Program-made: the position numbers and the translations under genes | Notes under the pieces: generated by a model | Told to the model about the DNA's origin: nothing | The model's input: the letters and a program-made list of their open reading frames with translations, nothing else | The model's database searches: none | Shown: positions 1 through 6,133 of the stretch, in pieces | Position numbering within the stretch: position 1 is the stretch's first letter | Layout of the letters: each line of letters opens with the position of its first letter | Source of the DNA: Clostridia bacterium | GTDB lineage: Bacteria; Bacillota; Clostridia; Oscillospirales; Acutalibacteraceae | DNA length: 6,133 nt | Reading direction: 5' to 3' | NCBI GenBank assembly: GCA_017502965.1 | Contig: JAFVTZ010000038.1 | Location: 1 to 6,133 of the forward strand

Positions 1-2
1 GC

Positions 3-1304
3 ACAGTAAAACTTAAAAATACAGTTTTTTCGGACGGCTCGGCACTTTCTTCAAAAGATGTTGTCTATTCTTATAATCTTGCTAAAAATTCGAAGACTGT
101 TTACGGAGCAGAACTTTATGAGGTGGTTTCGGTGTCATCCCCCGATTCTGCTACGGTGGTTTTCACTCTTAGTAAATCCGACCCTTATTTTATAAATGTG
201 CTTGATTTTCCGATCCTTAAGGCGGAAAGCGATAAAATCACCGACTCTGACGGTGTTTTACAGCCCCCTGTAGGTAGCGGAAGATACAAAGTTTCAGACG
301 ACCGCCAGAGTCTTGTTTCAAACGGGCATTACGGCAAACGAAACGGCAGTATACGGGATATAAAACTGATAAATGCTCCTGATGCGGATTCGGTTTCACA
401 CTATGTTGAAATAGGTGCCGCAGATATTTATTATAATGACCTGTCAGACGGGAAAATAATAAGAATGAGCGGTCAGAAGTTTGACATAAATTTAAACAGC
501 CTTATATATATCGGAATAAACAAAAATTCAGGTGTTCTTGCGGATGAAACATTCCGTCAGGCGCTGAGTTCTGGTATAGACCGTACTAAAATCTGCAATA
601 ATGCATATTATAACAACGCATTGCCTGCAACAGGATTTTTTAACCCTGTGTGGGAAGAGGTAAAATCGGTTCAGAATATACAAATTGAAGCAAATTCGCA
701 AATAACTGTTGAGAATTTGGAGAAAATAGGATATAATGTATTAGATAACGAGGGCAAAAGGAAAAACAAAGCAGGCGAAAAACTCAAATTTACCCTGCTT
801 GTCAATTCCGAAAACCGCCTTAAAGCGCAGGCGGCGGCACTCATTGCAAATCAGTTATCGCAGTACGGTATAACAGTTACCATTGTTGAAAAACACTATG
901 CCGCTTATCTGGAATCCCTTAAAAAAGGTGATTTCCAGTTGTATCTGGGTGAGATAAAAATCAGTGACAATATGGATATTTCCTCTCTCGTTCTGCCTGA
1001 AGGCTCTGCCGCTTTCGGTGTTGAAAAAGAGGAAGAATCCAAAACCGAAGAGAATGAGGAAGAAACAGAAGAAAATACAGAGGAAAATGTATCTTCTTTC
1101 AAACCTGCGGATATTGTAAACGGTTTTTACTCGGGACAGAATACTTTGGCGGACTTAGCGTCTGTTTTGCAGACGAATATGCCCTTTGTGCCTGTATGTT
1201 ACCGCACAGGTGCGCTTTTCTGTAATGACAGTATCGAAAATGTAGAAAACTCCTCTGAGAGCGATATTTATTTTTCGATAACAGAATACAATAATTACCA
1301 ATAG
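3..1304 (+). CDS. ABC transporter substrate-binding protein, family 5 (oligopeptide/dipeptide type), 5' end missing
   Basis: The reading frame is open from the left edge of the window, so the gene starts outside it; 433 residues are visible, and the in-frame GTG at 123 is an internal valine codon. The first visible residues include FSDGSALSSKDVVYSYNLAK, the classic signature of SBP_bac_5 proteins (FSDG-x-x-hydrophobic-x-x-DV-x-Y-S), which normally lies about 100 residues into a protein of roughly 500-550 residues. Further family marks are YIGINKN followed by FRQALSSGIDRTKI (about residues 168-196), and a C-terminal PFVPVCYRTGAL segment matching the usual 'P-hydrophobic-P-x-x-Y' region. By family, it should be a membrane-anchored lipoprotein that captures peptides or similar solutes for an ABC importer; the lipobox would be upstream and unseen. 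No permease or ATPase gene is in the window. Oddity: an acidic low-complexity insert at 1023-1088. Ligand cannot be predicted. Confidence 0.88.
   Translation, partial: TVKLKNTVFSDGSALSSKDVVYSYNLAKNSKTVYGAELYEVVSVSSPDSATVVFTLSKSDPYFINVLDFPILKAESDKITDSDGVLQPPVGSGRYKVSDDRQSLVSNGHYGKRNGSIRDIKLINAPDADSVSHYVEIGAADIYYNDLSDGKIIRMSGQKFDINLNSLIYIGINKNSGVLADETFRQALSSGIDRTKICNNAYYNNALPATGFFNPVWEEVKSVQNIQIEANSQITVENLEKIGYNVLDNEGKRKNKAGEKLKFTLLVNSENRLKAQAAALIANQLSQYGITVTIVEKHYAAYLESLKKGDFQLYLGEIKISDNMDISSLVLPEGSAAFGVEKEEESKTEENEEETEENTEENVSSFKPADIVNGFYSGQNTLADLASVLQTNMPFVPVCYRTGALFCNDSIENVENSSESDIYFSITEYNNYQ
1023..1088 (+). other. Glu-rich low-complexity segment inside the solute-binding protein
   Basis: Twenty-two codons encode a run with 13 Glu, 2 Lys and otherwise only Asn, Thr and Ser (visible-fragment residues 341-362, starting EKEEESKTEEN). 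The segment separates the LYLGEIKISDNMD strand region from the FYSGQNTLADL helix region. Family-5 binding proteins usually carry an ordered 'Y-x-N-P-x-hydrophobic-D' loop in this place. The DNA is a purine-rich GAA/GAG/ACA mixture, so slippage-type expansion is a plausible origin. It is probably a disordered, solvent-exposed acidic loop. The frame continues cleanly into recognisable C-terminal family sequence, so it is not a frameshift artefact. Confidence 0.75.
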
Positions 1305-1314
1305 GAGGATTTTT

Positions 1315-1665
1315 ATGATTTATTATGAAACCAGATTGGGTAAAATAAACCTGTCCGAAAGTTATCTTTCGAAACTGATAGGTCATGAGGTAACTTCCTG
1401 TTTTGGCGTTGTCGGCATGGTTGCCAACAGCGGAAAACAGAAGCTACTCAGCAGATTTTCCAAAACAAAACCTATGGATACAGGAATTAAAGTAACAGGA
1501 AATACAGACGGTATAATTGTTGACCTTCATATTGTTGTTACCTATGATATGAATATTAACGCTATTGCCGCAAGTATTACCGAAAAGGTGAAATATGCTG
1601 TAAAAGAAAGAACGGGAATAACTGTTCAGAAAGTCCGCGTCAAAATTGACGGAATAAAAGAATAA
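1315..1665 (+). CDS. Asp23/Gls24 family envelope protein (YloU-like)
   Basis: A 116-residue protein with no signal peptide or membrane segment. It has the Asp23/Gls24 (DUF322) layout: an N-terminal YYETRLGKINLSESYLSKLIGHEV stretch, a FGVVGMVA element (about residues 30-37), then GIKVTGNTDGIIVDLHIVVTYDMNI and a C-terminal helix ending in KERTGITVQKVRVKIDGI. The length matches B. subtilis YloU (about 120 residues). Family members are small cytoplasmic proteins; some are membrane-associated and linked to envelope stress (Staphylococcus Asp23), but the biochemical role of the YloU branch is unknown. The start is the ATG with a perfect AGGAGG at 1303-1308, six bases upstream, which overlaps the TAG stop of the solute-binding protein gene. 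That arrangement suggests co-transcription and perhaps translational coupling. fakA follows after 78 bp, the same neighbour as in Bacillus (yloU-yloV). Confidence 0.9.
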   Translation: MIYYETRLGKINLSESYLSKLIGHEVTSCFGVVGMVANSGKQKLLSRFSKTKPMDTGIKVTGNTDGIIVDLHIVVTYDMNINAIAASITEKVKYAVKERTGITVQKVRVKIDGIKE

Positions 1666-1676
1666 AGGTCAAAAAG

Positions 1677-1710
1677 TTTTAATTTACGGCCGTATATTCT
1701 TTTTAATTTA
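1677..1710 (+). repeat. Pair of 10-bp direct repeats upstream of fakA
   Basis: TTTTAATTTA occurs at 1677-1686 and again at 1701-1710, with start points 24 bp apart. The first copy abuts the 8-bp perfect palindrome ACGGCCGT (sharing its A at 1686); the second forms most of the loop of the hairpin at 1688-1723. The AT-rich composition makes chance recurrence fairly easy, so function is uncertain; a protein-binding site is possible. Confidence 0.4.
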
Positions 1711-1723
1711 AATATAAACGGCC
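1688..1723 (+). promoter_or_regulatory. Imperfect inverted repeat (hairpin) in the asp23-fakA gap, possible terminator/attenuator or operator
   Basis: The left arm GGCCGTATATT (1688-1698) pairs with AATATAAACGGCC (1711-1723): six GC-rich base pairs (GGCCGT/ACGGCC) plus five A-T pairs, with a two-base AA bulge at 1716-1717 and a 12-base loop. The 3' side continues TTGTTT, a weak T-tract, so a modest intrinsic terminator or attenuator after asp23 is one reading. The fakA ribosome binding site (1730-1735) begins only seven bases after the stem and is not itself paired. The left arm also contains the 8-bp palindrome ACGGCCGT (1686-1693), so a DNA operator is another reading. I could not find a convincing -35/-10 promoter pair here. 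Confidence 0.5.
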
Positions 1724-1729
1724 TTGTTT

Positions 1730-1735
1730 AAGGAG
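1730..1735 (+). promoter_or_regulatory. Ribosome binding site that sets the fakA start
   Basis: AAGGAG lies eight bases before the GTG at 1744. A GTG in the same frame at 1735 overlaps the last base of this motif and has no Shine-Dalgarno sequence of its own at a workable distance, so 1744 is the better start. Confidence 0.8.
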
Positions 1736-1743
1736 TGTTACAA

Positions 1744-3426
1744 GTGATAAACGGCGATATATTGCGTGATGCGATAATTTCCGCAGCCAATAATCTTGCA
1801 AATAACAAAAAACAGGTTGACGATCTTAATGTTTTCCCCGTACCTGACGGTGATACGGGTACAAATATGTCTATGACTCTTGCAAATTCTGCAAGAGAAC
1901 TTGAAAAACTCGGCGGTGCTACTGCAGGTAAAGTGGCATCTGTAAATGCATCTGCGTTGCTCAGAGGAGCCAGAGGAAACTCGGGTGTTATAACCTCTTT
2001 GCTTTTCCGCGGATTTGCCAAGGGTATAGGCGAAGATGAAACTATGACTGCCGAAAACCTTGCAAAAGCGTTCGAACTTGGTGTAGAAGCCGCATATAAA
2101 GCGGTTATGAAACCCACCGAGGGTACAATTCTGACAGTTGCCCGTGTTGCAAGTGAATATGCAAAACAGGCACTTGCAGATGAAAAGGATGTTTTAGGTG
2201 TTTTTGAAAGTGCTATCGAAGGCGCTGAAAAAGCTCTTGAAGAAACCCCGGAACTTCTGCCCGCCCTTAAAAAGGCAGGCGTTGTTGACGCCGGCGGTTA
2301 CGGTTTTGTGCTTATCCTCAAAGGTATGCTTTCTGTTTTGAAAGATGGTGTTATGATTGCCGCCAACAATGCGGTTCAGAATGATGAAGCGGATGAGGAA
2401 GAAAGTTCTTCACGTAATGCTGCAGGTGAGTTTGAGGGCGAGATTACTTTCACATACTGCACCGAATTTATAGTAAACCGTGCAGAAGAATGCGAAAAAG
2501 AGCCTAACGAACTGAGACTTTACCTTGAGACTATAGGTGACTGTGTTGTAGTTGTTGACGATGAGGAAATAATTAAGGTACACGTTCATACAGACCACCC
2601 CGGTAATGCTATTGAAAATGCACTCACCTTCGGTTCGCTTGTTCACCTTAAGATAGAGAATATGCGCGACCAGCACGAAAGAGCAAAACACGATGCAGAA
2701 ACTGCACGCCAGAAGCATGCAAAGAGTGCCGACCGCACCGAAACTTTCACCCCCGTTGAGCCGACAAATCCTGTAGGTTTTGTATCGGTTTGTGCGGGTG
2801 ACGGTATTGCAGAACTTTTCAAAGACTTGGGTGTTGATACTATTGTCAGCGGCGGTCAGACAATGAACCCCAGTACTGACGATATTCTTAAAGCAATAGA
2901 GTCTACTCCCGCCGAGACAGTTTTTGTTCTTCCTAATAACAAAAACATTATTATGGCGGCTGAACAGACTATCCCGATAAGCACCCGAAAGGTAATCGTG
3001 CTCCATACACGCACCATTCCTCAGGGTATTACCGCAATGCTTAATTTCGACCCCGAGGCTGACAGTGAGGCTAATGCAATTGAGATGCAGAAAGCCGCCG
3101 AAAAGATTGCAACAGGTCAGATAACATTTGCTGCAAGAGATTCCGAGTTTGACGGTCACAGCATCAAAAAAGGCGAACTTATGGCCCTTCTTGGCGGCAA
3201 GATTACCTTTGTTGATACCGACCTTGAAAAAACGGTTATGAAACTTTTAAAGCAGATGATTAAACGAGACAGCCAGTTTGTAACAGTTATTTACGGTGAG
3301 GATGTAACCGAAGAACAGGCGGCTGCAATTGAGGCACAGATTCAGGAAAAATACGGCTCTAAGACCGAAATCACCGTTATAAACGGCGGTCAGCCGATTT
3401 ATTATTATATCATTTCCGTGGAATAG
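1744..3426 (+). CDS. fakA: Fatty acid kinase ATP-binding subunit FakA (YloV, DAK2 domain)
   Basis: A cytoplasmic protein of 560 residues, the usual FakA/YloV length. With a FakB (DegV-type) lipid carrier it phosphorylates fatty acids to acyl-phosphate for phospholipid synthesis. The N-terminal DAK2/DhaL-like kinase domain (about 1-205) shows LNVFPVPDGDTGTNM, with Asp35 and Asp37 as expected Mg-ATP ligands, then RGARGNSGVI (residues 74-83) and AGVVDAGGYGF (178-188). An acidic Ser-rich linker (about 212-228) leads to the middle domain, where Cys239, His280 and His282 (YCTEF; VHVHTDHPG) match positions I recall as zinc ligands in Staphylococcus FakA. A second linker (about 324-342) precedes the C-terminal domain, which ends NGGQPIYYYIISVE, a typical YloV terminus. 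The GTG start at 1744 is chosen for its AAGGAG site. The stop overlaps the recG ribosome binding site. No fakB gene is visible in the window. Confidence 0.93.
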   Translation: MINGDILRDAIISAANNLANNKKQVDDLNVFPVPDGDTGTNMSMTLANSARELEKLGGATAGKVASVNASALLRGARGNSGVITSLLFRGFAKGIGEDETMTAENLAKAFELGVEAAYKAVMKPTEGTILTVARVASEYAKQALADEKDVLGVFESAIEGAEKALEETPELLPALKKAGVVDAGGYGFVLILKGMLSVLKDGVMIAANNAVQNDEADEEESSSRNAAGEFEGEITFTYCTEFIVNRAEECEKEPNELRLYLETIGDCVVVVDDEEIIKVHVHTDHPGNAIENALTFGSLVHLKIENMRDQHERAKHDAETARQKHAKSADRTETFTPVEPTNPVGFVSVCAGDGIAELFKDLGVDTIVSGGQTMNPSTDDILKAIESTPAETVFVLPNNKNIIMAAEQTIPISTRKVIVLHTRTIPQGITAMLNFDPEADSEANAIEMQKAAEKIATGQITFAARDSEFDGHSIKKGELMALLGGKITFVDTDLEKTVMKLLKQMIKRDSQFVTVIYGEDVTEEQAAAIEAQIQEKYGSKTEITVINGGQPIYYYIISVE

Positions 3427-3437
3427 GAGAAATTACT

Positions 3438-5462
3438 ATGATAACAGCCGCTACCGATATTCAGTTTTTAAAGGGTGTTGGAGAAAAAAGGGCTGTTGCG
3501 CTTAAATCCAAGGGCATCGACACAGTCGGTGCCCTTTTGCGTTTTTATCCGAGAGCGTATATTGACTGGACAGATATTACCCCCGCTGCAGAGGCACCTT
3601 TTTTCGAGAATGTATGTGTCAAAGCCACAGTTACAACTCCTGTTGAAACCTTTAAAAAAAGGCCTGGTATGACGATTTATAAATTCTTAGCCGAGGACAG
3701 TTCCTGCCAGATAGAAATAACCCTCTTTAATCAGCAGTATCTTGCTGAAAAAATCATAGTCGGCAGAGAATACCTTTTCTGGGGAAAGGTTTCGGGCGGT
3801 TTTGTTTATAAAAAAATGACCTCTCCCACCGTTATGGAAGGAAATTTCGGCGGCGTTGAGCCTATATATCCCGCATCGCAGACAGTTTCTTCAAAAACTA
3901 TGCAAAAACTTATGAAAACAGCATTAGACGGAGTGCGTCTTCCTGAAACTTTGCCGCAGGATATCAGGGATAAAAATAACCTTTGCGATATTGATTATGC
4001 TCTTTGGAATATTCATTTCCCCAAAACCCGAGAGGCTCTTGAGACGGCTAAAAAAAGGCTTGTTTTCGAAGAACTTTTTGTTTTGCAAACGGGACTTTCT
4101 TTTCTTAAAACCCGATATAGGGGAAGGACAGGATGTCTTATAAAACGCGACTTTTTCGGGGAATTTTGCAAATTGCTTAATTTCCAGATGACAAATGCCC
4201 AGCAAAGAGTTACAAGAGAATGCCTTACAGATATGGCGTCTGGCAGACCTATGAACAGAATGATTCAGGGGGATGTCGGAAGCGGAAAAACTGCTGTTGC
4301 GGCGGCGCTTATGTATGTTTCTGCCAAAAACGGATTTCAGTCGGCTTTGATGGCTCCTACCGAAATTCTTGCCGAACAGCATTTTAATACATTGCAGAAT
4401 ATTACCGAAAACACAGGCGTCAGGTGCGGATTACTCACAGGCTCTGCCACCAAAAAACAGAAAAACATAATTAAAGATGCCCTCAAAAGGGGAGAAATAG
4501 ATGTAATTGTCGGAACTCACGCTTTACTCAGCGATGATGTGGAATTCTGGAATTTAGGTCTTGTTATAACCGATGAACAGCACCGCTTTGGTGTAACGCA
4601 GAGGAGCAAACTTTCGGCTAAAGGCGAAAATCCGCATACGCTTGTTATGTCTGCAACCCCTATTCCGAGAACTTTGGGTCTTGTCCTTTACGGCGACCTT
4701 GATATAAGCATTATTGACGAATACCCCAAGGGCAGACAGCGTGTTGATACTTACTGTGTGGATTCTTCTTACAGACAAAGAATTTATAATTATATAAAGA
4801 AATTTCTTGATGAGGGAAGGCAGGGGTATATCGTCTGCCCGCTCGTAGAGGAAAATGAAACTCTGGATATAACTCCTGCTACCGAATATTATGAAAAACT
4901 GAAAGAAAATGAGTTTAAAAATTATTCTGTAGGTCTTTTGCATGGCAAAATGAATTCAAAAGATAAAGATAAAGTTATGAGAGCTTTTGCTGAGGGCGAA
5001 GTTCAGTTGCTTGTATCTACAACCGTTATCGAGGTCGGAGTGGATGTGCCGAATGCGGTTGTAATGGTCATTGAAAATGCCGAGCGTTTCGGGCTGTCAC
5101 AGCTGCATCAGCTAAGGGGAAGAATCGGCAGAGGAAGTTATAAATCGTCCTGTATTCTGATTTCGGATGCCCGTTCGGATGAAACTGTGAGAAGACTTAG
5201 CATTATAAAGGGCAGTACCGACGGGTTTAAAATAGCAGATGCGGATTTGGAACTCAGAGGTCCCGGTGATTTTCTGGGTTCGAGACAGCACGGTCTTCCC
5301 GATATGAAGATAGCCGATATTTTTGCCGACCGCGAAACTCTCCGTCTTGCAGGAACAGAGGCGACGCGGATTTTGCAGGATGACCCGAAACTTTTGAAAC
5401 CCGAAAATGCACCGCTCCGCGCTCAGATTGCGGAACTTTACCAAAAACTCAATGCAAACTGA
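3438..5462 (+). CDS. recG: ATP-dependent DNA helicase RecG
   Basis: A 674-residue superfamily 2 helicase of normal RecG length that reverses stalled replication forks and processes Holliday junctions and R-loops. The N-terminal wedge region begins FLKGVGEKRAVAL (10-22) and continues with an OB-fold (about 57-130). Helicase motifs in order: Walker A GDVGSGKT (278-285), Ia PTEILAEQH (307-315), Ib LLTGS (332-336), VGTHAL (358-363), the DEQH box (379-382), SATPIPRT (405-412), LLHGKM (500-505), STTVIEVGVDVPNA (527-540) and QLRGRIGR (558-565). After these comes the RecG-specific translocation element TDGFKIADADLELRGPGDF (594-612), then GSRQHGLPD. All catalytic motifs are intact. The ATG has AGGAGA at 3425-3430, seven bases away and overlapping the fakA stop, so co-expression with fakA is likely. 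The fakA-recG proximity is common in Firmicutes. Confidence 0.97.
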   Translation: MITAATDIQFLKGVGEKRAVALKSKGIDTVGALLRFYPRAYIDWTDITPAAEAPFFENVCVKATVTTPVETFKKRPGMTIYKFLAEDSSCQIEITLFNQQYLAEKIIVGREYLFWGKVSGGFVYKKMTSPTVMEGNFGGVEPIYPASQTVSSKTMQKLMKTALDGVRLPETLPQDIRDKNNLCDIDYALWNIHFPKTREALETAKKRLVFEELFVLQTGLSFLKTRYRGRTGCLIKRDFFGEFCKLLNFQMTNAQQRVTRECLTDMASGRPMNRMIQGDVGSGKTAVAAALMYVSAKNGFQSALMAPTEILAEQHFNTLQNITENTGVRCGLLTGSATKKQKNIIKDALKRGEIDVIVGTHALLSDDVEFWNLGLVITDEQHRFGVTQRSKLSAKGENPHTLVMSATPIPRTLGLVLYGDLDISIIDEYPKGRQRVDTYCVDSSYRQRIYNYIKKFLDEGRQGYIVCPLVEENETLDITPATEYYEKLKENEFKNYSVGLLHGKMNSKDKDKVMRAFAEGEVQLLVSTTVIEVGVDVPNAVVMVIENAERFGLSQLHQLRGRIGRGSYKSSCILISDARSDETVRRLSIIKGSTDGFKIADADLELRGPGDFLGSRQHGLPDMKIADIFADRETLRLAGTEATRILQDDPKLLKPENAPLRAQIAELYQKLNAN

Positions 5463-5467
5463 AAGGA
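5461..5467 (+). promoter_or_regulatory. Ribosome binding site that sets the yfcE start
   Basis: GAAAGGA overlaps the recG TGA stop and sits eight bases before the ATG at 5476. The frame stays open upstream to an ATG at 5407 inside recG, but that would add 23 residues absent from the family, whose members begin M-K-L-hydrophobic-x-A-S-D-I-H-G. The site therefore decides for 5476. Confidence 0.75.
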
Positions 5468-5475
5468 TTTTTAAA

Positions 5476-6021
5476 ATGAAACTGCTTATTGCTTCCGATA
5501 TACATGGCTCGGCATATTATTGCAATATGCTGCTTAAGGCTTTTGAAAAGGAAAAGGCTGACAGAATACTTTTGCTTGGAGACATTCTTTACCATGGACC
5601 GAGAAATGATCTTCCGCGTGACTATGCACCCAAAAAGGTTATATCAATGCTGAATCCTTTAAAAGATAAAATTTTCTGTGTCAGAGGAAACTGCGATACA
5701 GAGGTTGACCAGATGGTGCTTGATTTCCCCGTTTTGGCGGATTATTCTGTGATACCTCTTAAAGACCGCCTTGTTTATGCAACCCACAGCCATATATATA
5801 ATGAGCAGAATTTGCCCCCGCTTTGCAAAGGTGATATACTGCTTTGCGGTCATACGCATATCCCGAAATGCACAGAATACGAAAACTTTGTTTATATGAA
5901 TACAGGCTCTGTGTCGATACCTAAAGAAAACAGTCCTCACAGTTATATTATGTATGAGGACGGCAGATTTCTTTGGAAAAACCTCGAAAACGGAGAAACC
6001 TATAATTGCTACGAAATATAA
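5476..6021 (+). CDS. yfcE: YfcE-type metallophosphodiesterase
   Basis: A 181-residue calcineurin-like phosphoesterase, close in length to E. coli YfcE (184). All metal-site motifs are visible: SDIHGS (Asp8, His10), LLGDILYHGPRN (Asp36), VRGNCDTEVDQM (Asn72, Asp74), THSH (His104) and CGHTHIPK (His126, His128), followed by NTGSVSIPK. The HGPRN-x-LP, GNCD-x-EVDQM and NTGSVSIPK stretches are specifically YfcE-like within the superfamily. E. coli YfcE is a manganese-dependent phosphodiesterase active on artificial substrates such as bis-p-nitrophenyl phosphate; its natural substrate is not established, so none can be assigned here. There is no signal peptide, so it should be cytoplasmic. The gene begins 13 bases after the recG stop, with its ribosome binding site overlapping that stop, which suggests it is the distal gene of the fakA-recG transcript. 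Confidence 0.92.
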   Translation: MKLLIASDIHGSAYYCNMLLKAFEKEKADRILLLGDILYHGPRNDLPRDYAPKKVISMLNPLKDKIFCVRGNCDTEVDQMVLDFPVLADYSVIPLKDRLVYATHSHIYNEQNLPPLCKGDILLCGHTHIPKCTEYENFVYMNTGSVSIPKENSPHSYIMYEDGRFLWKNLENGETYNCYEI

Positions 6022-6033
6022 ATAATTGTTTAG

Positions 6034-6048
6034 CGAACCTTCGGTTCG
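6034..6048 (+). repeat. Short hairpin 1 after yfcE
   Basis: A perfect 6-bp inverted repeat CGAACC / GGTTCG with a TTC loop, 12 bases after the yfcE stop. No T-tract follows, so it is not a classical terminator on the + strand. It could protect the 3' end of the transcript, or be the left part of the repeat unit that fills the rest of the window. Confidence 0.6.
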
Positions 6049-6076
6049 AATGAAAAATGAATGATGAATAATGAAT
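6049..6076 (+). repeat. Four heptad direct repeats (RATGAAW)
   Basis: Four back-to-back 7-bp units, AATGAAA, AATGAAT, GATGAAT, AATGAAT, fill the space between hairpins 1 and 2. The reverse strand reads as Ile-Ile-His-His-Ser-like codons, a pattern I associate with spurious ORFs from intergenic repeats in gut Clostridia. Seven-base periodicity does not fit coding sequence. Confidence 0.65.
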
Positions 6077-6085
6077 AATTTCGGT

Positions 6086-6120
6086 GTTCCGCTTTGCGGA
6101 ACGATTTTATATTTGTTTTT
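6086..6120 (+). terminator. Probable intrinsic terminator after yfcE (hairpin 2 plus T-rich tail)
   Basis: A perfect 7-bp stem GTTCCGC / GCGGAAC (6086-6102) with a TTT loop is followed by GATTTTATATTTGTTTTT, which is T-rich though broken. This is the best terminator candidate for the yfcE transcript. The same hairpin may instead be part of an interspersed repeat element, and the two readings are compatible. Confidence 0.55.
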
Positions 6121-6133
6121 GCTTTGCAAAAAC
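6115..6133 (+). repeat. Short hairpin 3 at the window edge
   Basis: A perfect 8-bp inverted repeat GTTTTTGC / GCAAAAAC with a TTT loop ends exactly at the last base. It shares the core GCTTTGC with hairpin 2 (6091-6097). The preceding bases are TTT, so the stem may continue beyond the window. It overlaps the T-rich tail of hairpin 2, so the two compete or act as a bidirectional element. Confidence 0.6.

Noticed and set aside
123..1304. A separate gene starting at GTG 123
   Set aside because: The frame is open to the left edge and the upstream codons (3-122) encode the family-5 binding protein signature, so 123 is an internal codon of a longer gene.
1735..1743. Alternative upstream GTG start for fakA
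   Set aside because: It overlaps the AAGGAG ribosome binding site and has no site of its own; the GTG at 1744 has ideal spacing.
2410..3159. Long open frame on the - strand opposite fakA
   Set aside because: It is a shadow of a confidently identified gene; its translation is rich in Cys and Asn runs with no recognisable domain and it has no start signals.
5407..5475. N-terminal extension of yfcE from ATG 5407
   Set aside because: It would lie inside recG, lacks a ribosome binding site, and adds 23 residues not seen in YfcE proteins.
5659..6129. Open frame on the - strand opposite yfcE and through the terminal repeats
   Set aside because: Its first part is encoded by hairpin and heptad repeat DNA and the rest is antisense to yfcE; no protein family is recognisable.
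6049..6133. CRISPR array or tRNA/ncRNA gene in the tail
   Set aside because: The repeats are 7-bp and contiguous without spacers, and the hairpins do not form a cloverleaf or any RNA family I recognise.
1..6133. A previously undescribed multi-gene system
   Set aside because: All five genes belong to known families with intact motifs and mostly familiar neighbours; the unexplained parts are short non-coding structures, not a new gene system.

Overview
The window looks like a chromosomal housekeeping segment from an anaerobic Firmicute of the class Clostridia, most likely an uncultured gut Oscillospirales/Ruminococcaceae-type bacterium. The grounds are the moderately AT-rich sequence, the strong AGGAGG-type ribosome binding sites, the Asp23/YloU - FakA/YloV - RecG gene order characteristic of Firmicutes, and a repeat-rich intergenic tail of a kind I associate with clostridial gut genomes. 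The exact taxon cannot be fixed from the sequence alone.

Layout: all five genes lie on the + strand and are tightly packed. The window opens inside a family-5 (oligopeptide/dipeptide-type) extracellular solute-binding protein whose 5' end is missing (3-1304). Its stop codon overlaps the ribosome binding site of a small Asp23/Gls24 (YloU-like) gene (1315-1665). A 78-bp gap (1666-1743) holds an imperfect inverted repeat and a pair of 10-bp direct repeats. Then come fakA/yloV, the fatty acid kinase ATPase subunit (1744-3426), recG, the branched-DNA helicase (3438-5462), and a yfcE-type metallophosphodiesterase (5476-6021). The last 112 bp contain four heptad repeats and three consecutive short hairpins, the last one running to the window edge.

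How the genes work together: asp23 and fakA are neighbours in many Firmicutes and are linked to the cell envelope; FakA phosphorylates exogenous fatty acids bound to a FakB (DegV) partner, which is not in this window. RecG remodels stalled replication forks and recombination intermediates, and its linkage to fakA is conserved but not functionally explained. Short gaps and stop/RBS overlaps suggest that SBP-asp23 and fakA-recG-yfcE are co-transcribed pairs or sets, possibly one operon interrupted by the hairpin-bearing gap before fakA. I see no defence system, mobile element, CRISPR array or RNA gene. The items most worth a second look are the hairpin/heptad repeat at the right end, the structured gap before fakA, and the glutamate-rich insert in the solute-binding protein.
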